From positions 1 through 64,000 of the forward strand of contig CAJNYU010003472.1 of assembly GCA_905331475.1 (NCBI GenBank): a stretch of DNA of 64,000 nucleotides, read 5' to 3'. The notes under the pieces are model-generated. The model did not search any database. It saw nothing but the letters and a program-made list of their open reading frames with translations, and had not been told where the DNA came from. This DNA is from Rotaria socialis. Lineage: Eukaryota > Rotifera > Eurotatoria > Philodinida > Philodinidae. The position numbers and the translations under genes are program-made. This document shows, in pieces, positions 22,254 through 33,785 of the stretch. The first letter of the stretch is position 1; every line of letters begins with the position of its first letter.

Positions 22254-23382
22254 CCGGCAAACTCTACTGGTTCAAAATCATGAGAACAATTAAAATAGCT
22301 TTTGTTTATTTCTTTAATATCCGTTTTCTTCTTCTTTTATTTCAATAAATCTAACAGAATGAATTTTTGCCCAAAACATTTCTTGCACAGAATTTTCTTG
22401 TTTTATGAGAAAACTATGAATGAAAAGCTAGTCCTTTTTAATCTGAATCATTGGGTACACTTCAACTATTTGAAAACAATATGACCTTATGTTTTATAAA
22501 GTGCATAGATACGAGCGAACATAATTATAATAATCCACTTCATGTAAAAAAAAATAATTTCTTGATAAAATATCAATTCACTGGCGAAATGCCACACCTG
22601 ACAAAATCTTGAATATATCAAGTTTTTTTATTTCAGTTTACAAAATATTTTTCTGATCTATGATCTAAATTCCCTATCTGAAATCTTCTTCATTATTCTC
22701 TTATATCAATTTAATTCATGAATTATTCGAGAGATACATAATTTAATACTCTTTTGCAGAAGAATTCATCATGGGGCTAGATATAATTATTGTTTAATGA
22801 ACAGTAAGTAGATGCTCTTCTTTTCTAATATTTATATATATATATATATATTCACCCATACGGCAGCTTAGCGCTTCAATACTTTCACGCACGTTCTGCA
22901 AAAGACATGACATTAAAAAAACATTACTGCACATCTTGTGGTATTGCAAGGCAAGAGCTTTTGAGCAGTGAAAAAGCATCCATTTGAGCCATTCATAACT
23001 TTTCTAGATAAACAAGACCTCGACATCGCCTACCGTCTGATGTGCGATATCTCAGAGTTTTAGATCACTTAGCCGAAGAGGGCGTGGCCGATCGGTACTA
23101 GAATAAATTTACGAGCGTTGCCATTGAAATTTAGAGATTACTCACTGATAAATCTTCTATATTTTTTTATTGAGTTTGATCTCAATTATTTTATTTTTCA
23201 ATGAAATTCTTTTCGATATCTACCGACATCTTTGTAACTTCGGAGTGTTATCACGCGGAAAAAATAGCCATACAGAGTATTACTCATATCGTTGCTTTAT
23301 CACAGCTGTTTTTTTTTCTTCGAGAGTCGAATTTTTCTATTATACACTTTTGTTTTTAGTTATATTATCTTTCATTTAAAAA
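22254..23382. other. intergenic stretch
   Basis: It holds the 3' UTR of the small protein, a (TA)n run at about 22836-22850 and the upstream region of LAMTOR1. No gene is recognised. Confidence 0.4.
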
Positions 23383-24125
23383 ATGGGTAATATATGTTCA
23401 TGGTGTGTTAAAAACGAAGATCAATCACAATCGAATGGTAGCCTTAATGATACATCAGAGATACAGAATCCGCAACAAACTTCTGTATCTGCACCCAAAG
23501 GCAGCGAACGAACACCGTATGTTTTTATGTGTTTTAAATAAATAAAGTTCTATTTCCTTTTTAAATAGACTACTAAGTAAATCAGGTAATCATAATTGCC
23601 CGCCAACGACACCAGTGACTCTCAGTTCACCACTAAATAGTGAATTTTTATCAGTAATTCCACCTCCAGAACAACCTGTAGCTGATCAAGGCAGAGTAGA
23701 AACTAGAACAGGTGAGAATATTCGGGAAAAAAGAATTTAGCATTAAATTTTTTGGCTGTTTTTTCTTCTTAGACAGTCAAAATGCTCATAACGAAATGGC
23801 ACGTATTGTTGAAGGTATGTTTTCCAAATTAATTGATGTTACCGGTGGTGGTGGATCTAATATTCGTCAAAGAAATGCAAATGCATACGAAGTCAATTCA
23901 AAAAATGATTCATTAAAACAATTATTAATTAAATCTTTGTCATCACCAAAACTCTTAGCTATACCAGATGCTGGTTTAAATAATCTTCCATCGTTGCTTT
24001 CTGGGCGGCCCGTATCGTCTGAAGTGTGTCACTATGTTGCGCATACAGCCGGTGAACTATCTAGATTATTAGTCGATGAAATAAGAATTGTTCATAAAGA
24101 ACAACTTGTGGTCGTCTTCGAATAA
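23383..24125 (+). CDS. LAMTOR1: LAMTOR1 (p18), membrane anchor of the Ragulator complex
   Basis: Three exons: 23383-23516, 23569-23711 and 23773-24125, 209 residues with phases closed. It starts MGNICSWC: Gly2 is a myristoylation site and Cys5/Cys8 are palmitoylation sites, as needed to hold Ragulator on late endosomes and lysosomes. After a longer-than-usual Pro/Ser/Thr-rich region (residues 20-95) come the conserved helices: NEMARIVEGMFSKLIDVTG, then LLAIPDAGLNNLPSLLSGRP, and the end IRIVHKEQLVVVFE. The protein scaffolds LAMTOR2-5 and the Rag GTPases for amino-acid signalling to TORC1. The family is about 160 residues; the extra length is in the disordered linker. Confidence 0.88.
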
Positions 24126-26355
24126 GAACTAAACGATGATGTATGATTGTTATGCATTTTAAAAATGTTGCTTTTCTTTTTTCATACATTCATAGAATTT
24201 AAAAACTATAATATACACACACGTCTGTCTTGTGATAAGTCAGTTTTTCTTCTCTAAATCCAACAATAATGATAGATGAAAACAATTTTGTTAAAATAGC
24301 TGTAAGTTTTTGTTTGTTGGTGTGTCAGAACTTTTAATTTTTTATGTACCAGAATAAAAAGTAATCAACAAAGAAAAGGTGATTAGAACGAGAAACTATC
24401 GCTCTGTTTTAGTAAAAACATATATATTTATCTTATATCTTTTATTTAAGATTAAATCGAACATCGAACACGATGATAGGATCTGAGTAATGAATGTAGA
24501 AATGAAATATAAACCCTATTGAACATCATGCCAATATAATTCACGTCCACTCGCTGTCACGGGTATGCTTAACAGTGCTTGAAGATTATTTTCTTTTTTC
24601 TTCTGTTGTCTATTTCAGTTCGTTTATTTTGTGCTTTCTATCAACTACCATTTCTTATCTAGGTGAATAATGATAAAAGGTTTTTTCCATAATGAAATTA
24701 TTGAATGCTTGTTAATAATTATGCTCTTTGGACATGGAATATAATATTGTGATCAACTGAACAAAAGTAAGACGAATGTTCTACTTACTTTCTTCGATCG
24801 AAATTCGATAATATCCGCCCAACTGTCCTCTCGTTACGTCAGTCTAATTTAATTTGAATAAATCAGCAGCTCAAAGATAAAACTGTTTTTATGTTGCATA
24901 TTAATTTTTCTCTCATCCACTAATATGCATGTTGTGATTAAGTAATATATATATATATATGCACCTTTTTTAATGGGTAATAAAAACAAACATTTATCAG
25001 AAGATATAAATCATATTTTTTACCTATTACTTTTGTAGCAAAATGCGAGCGTCTTCTGTTCCCAAAAATAGAAAAAGTCGAAAAAACTGTGTCTAAAATT
25101 TCTATAATCTTATTTGAATTAAATCCAGATTATGAAAAATTAAATAGATATTTTTAGAAATAAAATTTTGCAACACTAACGAGTAATCTATTTTAAATAA
25201 AGAATTTTTTTTCAAGTGTTTATGTGTTCCAGTGGTATCAACTTTGAAATTTGATAGAACATAATTTAGCGTAAAAGCCATTTATTGTTCTGAGTAAATA
25301 AAAGAAAAAACAGAGCAAGAAAAAAATCTGACTTATTCATTGGCAACTCTTTGTTTCACTTCCGACAAAAACCCGCAACGAATATGAAAGGAAAAGCTTT
25401 GAATGGTAAATATGTATCATAAGAATTCTTGCCAAAAGCAAAAAAATGAAAAATCCAAGCAGATGAATTATTATATGAATGCTAAGAAAGAATCATTTTA
25501 ATATTGACCTAATCGTTAAAGATAATAAAAATTCTCTCTCGTGTTACTAACAATAAGACGCATGTTACATAGACCGGTGGGCGTGGCTGAAAAAAGAAAT
25601 TAATTTTTATCAAACAAATCTAAATGAAAATAAAACAATACTTAAGCGAGATAGGACCAAGTCAAGTATAAATTTTCATGCGTCCTCTCGCTGATTTTTA
25701 CCGTACGAACAAATCTTGTTTTCTCTCTAAGTACGATGTTTTTTTCAAAAAAAAACAACATCCTCGAGTTCTTAGAAACCTAGAACGCGCGTAAGTTTTG
25801 GTTTATTTTTAATGCTCAAACTACTTTTTTCCGATGTTATTATATGGTGTACATTTGATCACGAGTATAATGAAACTCTTTATGACGACTATGAAGTTTC
25901 CGCTGGATAAAATGATTATTATAAAACTTGCAAAGGTTGACTAATATTTTTTGTTTTCACTTTCAAAATAGACAATCCGAATAAATGTTGGTTTATGTTC
26001 ATTCAATGAAGTAGAATAAAGTAAATTTTTTCTATTATAAAAATATTTTTCATCATTGATAATGTTTTATAGGAACTGATTAACCGACATACTATGAATG
26101 CTATTCCTACGAACCCATGCTTTTTATCATCTATCGCAATGATCATTGAACTTTTTCGCCCATAACAATACTTCTATGGATATGTTTTCATAGAAATCGG
26201 GGATAATATAAAAGATGTGTCAACATTATTTATAATAAATCGGCTGTTAGTGAGCATGAGAGAGGGAAAAAACACATTAACGAAATCTTTTTATTTAACG
26301 ATGACCTTTTGATATTTTCTACGAAAATTAATTTATTGTAGATTTATTATTTAAT
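24126..26355. other. gene-free stretch
   Basis: 2.2 kb of AT-rich DNA with no recognisable gene. An (AT)n run lies near 24945-24961. It includes the LAMTOR1 3' UTR and the promoter of FAF1. Confidence 0.4.
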
Positions 26356-29300
26356 ATGAGCGACCAATCACGTGAACAGATCTTATCGGACTTTCAAGTA
26401 AAACTTAAAATCTAAACATTTTCATATCGACGTCATTTGTTTTTTCCTATAGAGTTGCACAGGTTTAGAACATATAGACGAATGTATTCACGTTCTAGAA
26501 CAATATGAATGGATTTTACCGGTAAATAAAAATACTAATTCTCTATTGCATACTAAATATATGTTAATAATAGGCTGCTGTTCAATCTGTTCTTGACAGA
26601 ATCGGATGTGCGAATGATAATGAAACAACAGTACCAAATCAAGACACAGTTAATAATAGTACATCATCAGTAGCAATAAATACAACGAATCAAAATGTTA
26701 ATAATAAACGACAATCAGATTCAAATGACATTGATGATTTAGATCAACCAAGAATTATCAAAACTATACCTGGTAGTCAACGAACGACTACAGGGATTAT
26801 CGGACCAGGTTAGTCAGTTCATAGTATCTTATCGATAAAGATTTCATAAGCCTCAGCTGCTTTAACTTAAATGCTATTCGCATTTCCTAATTCAAATCGA
26901 ACGCGATTTGTAATGATAGTCCAAACAGATGTGCAACATGCAAAATAAGACTAGCGTCTGACAAGAAAAGAAAATTCGATTTGATCGTATAGTGAATGTT
27001 AATAATGTTCAATTGGACGCAATTGAATTCCGGAATAATTTCATGTAATTTCTTCTATTTAGTAGTTCGTGATTTAAATTTTACAATTGAATGTCGTGAT
27101 CGGACAGAGCAAATAACTATGTTTGATAATGAAAGCGTTTGTATGTCTATTTCTAATGTTTAAATTTGTTTTCTTAAAATCATATTTCTATTTTGTATGA
27201 AAGATCAATTAAAAGCAAAAATATGTGAAAAAATTCCTATCCCACCAAACAAACAAAATTTTCTCAATTGGGAAACGAAAAGTTTTGATGATCACGTAAG
27301 AAAATTTTACTTCGTAGATTATTCTTGTACTAAAATTTACTTTCTTAGACAATTTTAAGAGACCTTCATTTACCAAAAGAAAATAAAATACAACTTTCGT
27401 CAATAGAAAATGGATCTGCATCGTAAAAAATTCACTTTCTAGTTAAATAAAAATTGAAAACTTCACTTATTCTAGTCGAACTCAAACTCATACAAGTTCA
27501 GAGGAATTTCCAATAACAGTGCTATGCGAAGATCAATCAGGCAACATGATACCATTTAAACTTACTTTACAATCAAATACAACCATTAATGACGTTAGTT
27601 TTAATTATAATTCAAAATAAAAATACCTATAAAATTTTTTGCTTTCATTTAGCTGAAAAAGAAAATTGAACATTCAGCTCACATACCACTACAAAATCAA
27701 AGTTGGCAAGGTTTACTAGGTGCAAAAGACTCGGTACTTTTCAACTGAGAAAAGTAGATACTTATTCTATACGATGTTTTTTGATTATAGGATGAATTAA
27801 GTCAAACATCTATTACCTCTCAAATACCTTTAATTCTTCATCGTTCAGACAGACAACTACCATCAATAAGAAAAGAGATCAAAGTAAGTAGAATCGTATT
27901 GTCTTTGATTTTTAAATAATTTCATTGTTTCTAAATAGTATTCAGTAACAACAAACGACGATGAACGAATGGATATTGATCATGATAGTAGTTTAGAAAC
28001 ATATGAAGATGATAATCATGCTTTGTCTCAAAATGAAACTAGCCCACAATTTGATGCAACGACAATAGCAAGTCGAGTTCCACTTAGTAAGTTTTAATCG
28101 TACTCAACATAGAAAATAGAATGAAAGAATGAGATAAACGTTCATGCAGCATCTCTGCTATTGTGTAATTTAAACTTGGTAAGGGTTATATTGATAATGG
28201 AAAAAAAAAGAATACATTTTTATCAGTCAAAGTTTAATTTCGCAAGATTATTAATAATGTTTAAGAATGACGGCTCATACTAACGAGGGAACGTTCCCAA
28301 GTGATTCGCACGATTTCGATTCATCTTTTGCTGGTTTGTAGGGCTCATCATATATGTGACAGGGTTCGTGCCATTGCTGCTCGGTTTCAAAGTTATGAGC
28401 GAAACAGCTGCTTTGATTGATGGTGCTACTATCTATTCATTAATGTTTCGTTCTTCCGACCAGGTAGCTCAAACATACTTCTCGAAACTTTTTTCGTTCA
28501 AGCAAGTTGAGACATGTTTGTATTATATACATCTATGGGGAAAATCATCCTCTAGTTGAGATATGAAAAGAAGAAAAAAATAGCACATAGAAGGTGGCAC
28601 CATCTATTCTAACACATGTTCCGCTCACAACTTTGAAACCGAGCTGCAATGGCACGAGCCCTTTCAGGTATTTCATATATACGACCGGCCCTACAAGCCA
28701 GCAAAAGATGAATCGAATTGGTGCGAATCACTTGAGAATGTTCCCTCGTAAGTAACCTGAAGATTAGTCCTTTGCTATGAACGTAGCGGTCTGATTCACA
28801 ACCATGCTGAAAATTTTTTGATATGAAACCAAAGTATTTTATTAAAAAATGCGTTAAAGAATTAGCTCATGTGTCTACCTAACGAAATAAGATTAATCCG
28901 TATTGATAATTTATCGTTTGAAAAGATTTTCATATCATCTATACTTCTCACAATCGAAATTTTACTTATAATCCTACTTTACAATATTAATAAATAATTA
29001 CTGATGATATTCTTTTTTTCTCTAACATAGTTCCTGATGAGTGTACAGATGATGTATCTGCACTGGAAAATTTCGCTCGTGTTTTTCATGCACGCTATGG
29101 CTCAACAGGTCCCATTCTCTACATTGGCCCCTTAGATCAAGCAATACAAGATTCAGTTTATGCATCAATACATAATGTAAATATAAGCATAAGAAATTCT
29201 GTTTAAAAAAAACAAAATTGACATTTTTATCTATTGATAGCGACGCCCATTAGCCATCTATCTTCACAATGATCAATCGGTCTGTGCCAATGTATTTTGC

Positions 29301-30631
29301 TCTCAAGTCTTAGCTACTGATTCAATTGTTGAATATTTAGCAAATAACTATGTTTTTTGGGCTTGGGATGTAACATCGGCTAGTAATCGAACACGGTAAC
29401 AGCTTAAAACATGTCGTTACAAATTCCATATTCATCCAGAATTACTTTAGATTATTTGAAACAGTTCGCCGATGTGTTGGCAATCAATGTGTTCATCGTG
29501 TAGGTTCAATAGAAAATGATACATTTCCATTGATACTTATTGTTGTACGATCTCGTGGGTCACTAGAGTTAGTAAATATAATCGAAGGAAAAAGTACACC
29601 AAGTGAAGTTTTACTTAATCTCATTCAATCACATGAATCATTTGAAGAACAACGATTACGTGATGTTGATGAAGAAATAATGAGAGAAAAACGTGAAAAT
29701 CTAAAAAAACAACAAGAAGATGAATATGAACAATCTCTACAAGCAGATCTAGCTAAAGAACGAGCGCGACAAGAAGAATACGATGCCAGCGAACGTTTAA
29801 AACAACAGAGATTGGTATGTGTTATTTGATGGTTGTAGAAAACAATATTTGATTCTTTCATTGTTATTATTATTATAGCAACAACAAGAAGAATCTAAAG
29901 CTCGTCTACCAGAAGAACCAAGTGAAACAGAAAAAAATATTATTCGATTGAAAATTCGTCTACCGAATGATGAAGGTGTACTTATGAGACGTTTTCATAT
30001 CAACGATAATCTTCAAGTATGTTTTTCAATAATAGAAAAGAAGAGAATCTCTTCAGAAAAAAAACATTTCTAACTTTTGAATACCGTGAGCTCGTTACTC
30101 TTGACATTTACGTTGAGCGATTCTTCGCTAGTTTGAAGAAGAAGTTAAATCAAATTATTTTATTAGTGAGCAATTCACATCTGATCTATTTGTGAGAGAC
30201 TTGTATCTGACCGTACATAGTGAGTTACACAATGGCGATAACATAAAACTATCACAAATCAGTATTGGATAACCGATACAAGTGCGATTAGTCCGCATGG
30301 AAGTGTCCGAATATCCAAACTCTAATACTTCTCGATTCATTTTTTGGAAAATTTCCGATTGTCTTGTAATGCATATGCAATTAATTTTGTTTTTCTTCTT
30401 ACGACTTAGGTGTTATTCGATTACCTTACAACTCACGAACGTATGCTTGGCGAGTACAAACTTTTGACAACTTATCCTAAACGAGATGTATGTGATTTCT
30501 TGATTTGTGCTTCATTTCATATCATCTTTCTTTATTTTGTTTCTCTTTAGCTAGCATCGCTGAATGCATCAGATACGTTTGAACAATTAAAATTGTATCC
30601 TCAGGAGCAACTTATTCTCGAATCTCTGTAA
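26356..30631 (+). CDS. FAF1: FAF1 (FAS-associated factor 1), UBA-UAS-UBX adaptor of p97
   Basis: Sixteen exons: 26356-26397, 26453-26521, 26574-26808, 27063-27140, 27204-27295, 27349-27422, 27476-27593, 27653-27733, 27791-27883, 27939-28086, 29031-29176, 29241-29395, 29451-29814, 29879-30016, 30410-30487 and 30551-30631. They give 663 residues (about 650 in vertebrates) with every phase closed. Order of domains: N-terminal UBA (EQILSDFQSCTGLEHIDE), two ubiquitin-like regions, acidic linker, UAS thioredoxin-like domain (AIYLHNDQSVCANVFCSQ, FWAWDVTSASNR), Glu/Arg-rich coiled coil in exon 13, and a C-terminal UBX domain. It links ubiquitylated cargo to p97/VCP in degradation. The usual FPR loop of UBX is YPK here. 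Intron 10 (944 bp) holds a palindromic element. Confidence 0.95.
28284..28748. repeat. palindromic (foldback) element inside a FAF1 intron
   Basis: The arm 28284-28429 (from CGAGGGAACGTTCCCAAGTG) is matched in inverted orientation by 28593-28748 (ending CACTTGAGAATGTTCCCTCG). Blocks such as GATTCATCTTTTGCTGG and CTCGGTTTCAAAGTT are identical, about 80% overall. A 163-bp spacer lies between. Such a shape fits a foldback MITE inserted in the intron. No protein is encoded and the target duplication is not evident. The transcript would form a long hairpin. Confidence 0.75.
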
Positions 30632-31144
30632 TATATCTATCAATATCTGCGCAAAAGTGAACTTATAAATTAACCTATCCATTTCTTTCCTCTTATTTTC
30701 AGTTGATAGTACAAAAGATTTCAACATCGAAATTATCTTTTGTCTCATTATGTTTATTGCATTTTTTCTCTTTGTTCAACTGTTAATTTTCTTCTTTCAT
30801 TTACTTCGTTCTTCTAAAATGATGACGTTTTATTTCTGCAAAGCAATAAAAAGTTATGTTTTTGCTTCAAACAAAAACCTCGGATAACATTTAATTGTTT
30901 TAAAAAACATAACCAATGCATAGTGAAAAGGATTGCAAATTTTTCATTCTCAGAAAGAAGATAGATGCGAACGAGAGGTGCTCACAGGATTAAACTGTTT
31001 CGAACTTTCATATTGATCTTATTTAAAAGAGATGTCCTATTCACGAGCATACTGTGCCTTTTGATGAATATAAAATGAATCGATTCGACGGTATTAGTTG
31101 AGCAGAAAAACAGATTAATAATATTTCACAGATGCAATATCATA
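30632..31144. other. convergent intergenic stretch
   Basis: 3' UTRs of FAF1 (AATAAA at 30845) and of the minus-strand gene meet here. No other feature is seen. Confidence 0.4.
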
Positions 31145-32049
31145 TTAAAACTGGGAGCGTGGGTGTATTGTTGGTGAATTTTCAATGCCGGATGGTAAAC
31201 GATTTGTATTGATAATATTTGAGCCATTATCAACAAGGCAAATAGGAGTATTCATGATTGTGATGACTCGATTAATAATTTCTTCTGCACATAGAGATGG
31301 TTCCTTACTCAATAGTTCAGTTACAAGAATTTTAGCCCATTCAAATAAATCATGATGCTATAATGAGATTTTCAAAAAAAAGAAGAAGAGAAGTTTAATT
31401 CGATGAATACTCCAATATACTTCGTTCGGATTGATTATACTTTCTAATTGTTGTCGAATTTGCTTAACAAGAAAGTCAACAATCTAAAGGATCGATAAAA
31501 ACAAATAGATTTTGTTTTCTTGAACTACATGAAATGAGATACTAATTCATCGGCGTCATATTCGGATAGATTTTTCCGATGCATAATTCTAAATATTAGC
31601 TTTTTCTTTACATATGATGCACATTTGAATAAAATTAAGTGATACTCACTTAATCGCGTGTGCGCTGCATTTTGGAAATGCATTTATCGTACATTCATGT
31701 TGACGTTGAGACCGAGAATATTGTACATCGAGCCAATTCATAAATCGTTCGTGTCTTCGATAGATCTTTTCTTTGAGTGTATCGGGCATACAAGGTGATG
31801 CAGATTGACGATGATAGAATGAACCATCGAAACAGAACGATTTGATTTAAAAATGAAATGAACAACTATTCATAAAACTCACAATCTTGATTGATCGTTT
31901 GAAACATTTCCGAAGAATGTTCAACTTGTGCAAAACGTGTTAGTAATAGTTCTTGAGTCGGCCGCCAATCATCATGTTCAATACAGTAGTTAGAAACGTT
32001 CGATTTCAATGGCGCATTAGATAAATATGGTGGCTCACATTTCTTCACT
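31145..32049 (-). CDS. unrecognised multi-exon gene, 5' end not found
   Basis: Minus-strand exons that join in phase: 31883-32049, about 31650-31835, 31543-31588, 31421-31483 and 31145-31357 (stop TAA). The protein pieces are KKCEPPYLSNAPLKSN..., FYHRQSASPCMPDTLKEKIY with RHERFMNWLDVQYSR, then IMHRKNLSEYDADELIVDFL, and the end HHDLFEWAKILVTELL... to PRSQF. It is hydrophilic, without membrane segments, and I do not recognise the family. The acidic-amphipathic helices suggest a cytoplasmic or ciliary protein, but that is a guess. Upstream exons must exist, since the first exon here opens with a split codon. The 5' edge of the second listed exon has no usable AG acceptor. Confidence 0.6.
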
Positions 32050-33351
32050 AGATTTCAACATGAATTCTATTTATTTTATTTCATAATATATCGCTTACTA
32101 CTCTATTAGATTATTCAATTGATCAAAATAAAAATGTTGTGCAAATGCATAAATCAAAGTTTTCTTTACAATGAAGCGCTTTAATTTATAATATCCCAAT
32201 CAGTTCTTTCTCCTATTGAAAAAAACATTAATTATTAGAATCTCGAATCTCGACCTTCGTTCTGTACCGCTTGCTTGTTGTTCGGTTTTTAAAATGCACG
32301 AATTAATGTAAGTAATCTTCGATGTAATCATTTCGTAAATAAATACCAAGAATTGAATTAAAAACTACCTATCACGAACTTGAGTATAATGTTGATAAAG
32401 ATACAAAAACGTTTAACAGTTAATCATTCGAATTCTAAATGGTTCCCCGTTACCCCCCCCCCCTCTGCTTTAGGAGAGTTACTTTTTCATCGAATACTTT
32501 TATTCAATAAACAGATGGATCAGATATTAATACACTACGTAAAAATCAACATAGATCAAAAACAGGTGTCGTGTCAGGAGATATCTGTCCTGCCATAAGT
32601 ATGTTCTATCTTTTTCTCTCGGTTTCATTCTATCACGTTTACAATCATTCCATTCTTCTTCTCGTATCTATCCTATTTAAGTGAGTGTTAATGTTTAAAG
32701 AAGGGGATTACTTCTTGTGAGAATGTAATAATAACAAGAAGAAGATTGTACCAACAGTGTAGAATGATTTTTGGACGCCATCTGAATTGATCATACCATG
32801 GTAATAATTACGTTTAAAATTTAGTTGCAGCCAAGACAAGACACGGCTTAGACATCGATTATTGTTCATGTATGCCTGAGTCGCGAGTCCTGGTATGAAT
32901 GAGGCTTTTGAAAATAAAATTATATAAGGACTATTGTACTCAGAATAAGAAGATACTGAATTCTAATTGAAGAATTCAAATAGAGCCAAGGGGGGACAAA
33001 CTGACTACTTGATTTCCAGTGATTTCTAGTATCTCTGGAAATTCTTATTTTTTGTTGCTATAGTTTCGCGTTGCCTTTTTTATGCATTAATGTCAGTAGA
33101 ATTATGAATATGCATGTATTTACAAATATGCGACTTGCATTTACCAAAGTTTATATAGCGCACAAGGAAATTTTCCAACATGATAGATAAATATGACGTT
33201 TTATTATTTAAACAAAAATAGTTGAAAAACGAAAACCATTGTTGTTCTTGAACATGTGACAACCGATCAGCGTGTAATGAACTCACATCTTTCTCCAGAA
33301 GCAAGCAAGCAGTCTGTTTGTGAAGAAATTTATTTTCCTTTCTAACTGCAA
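32050..33351. other. gene-free stretch
   Basis: It may include 5' exons of the minus-strand gene at 31145-32049, but none could be fixed. A C-rich run (CCCCCCCCC) lies at about 32453-32462. The 108-codon minus frame at 33080-33406 crosses the MITE end and is probably spurious. Confidence 0.4.
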
Positions 33352-33359
33352 CTTGAAAG

Positions 33360-33530
33360 CAGTGGCGGGTCCAGAAAATTAGTAAGGGGGTGGCGCTCGT
33401 AGTCAAAAAAAACAGTTTTGGAATCCCATTTAAATCATTACGCCTCTTTTCTGTTTCATTTCTGTTGCGAAAATCGAAAAACGTTTCGTAAGGGGATGAC
33501 CGGATGGTCGATATGGTAGATCCGCCTGTG
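33360..33530. mobile_element. 171-bp hAT-like MITE with perfect 8-bp target duplication
   Basis: Identical CTTGAAAG copies stand at 33352-33359 and 33531-33538. Between them the left end CAGTGGCGGGTCCAG and the inverted right end CACAGGCGGATCTAC are imperfect terminal repeats. CAGTGGCGG-type ends and an 8-bp duplication are hallmarks of the hAT superfamily. There is no coding capacity, so it is a non-autonomous derivative moved in trans. The perfect duplication suggests a fairly recent insertion. Confidence 0.85.
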
Positions 33531-33785
33531 CTTGAAAGTTTGTTTAAGAAAGCTCTTGCTTTCTGTTGTCAACCACTCGTACTGCACAATTTGAAGACGT
33601 TCCAACATTGTTTATAACCTTGAAGCCAACATCGAATGCTAAATACTCATCGCTTAGGGATGTACCAATACTCTCGGCCAGTCTCGATCTTAGTCTTTGT
33701 CTATTTCTTAACATCAAATATGGCTGCATTCAATTAGAAATGTACATTCAGTGCTCCTAATGTAACGACGCTTAGCTATCATTTT

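Noticed and set aside
17368-24125. Ras and LAMTOR1 lying within 7 kb as a functional growth-signalling cluster
   Set aside because: Both act in growth control, but TMEM230 and an unrelated small gene lie between them, and animal genes are not normally grouped by pathway; proximity alone is not evidence.
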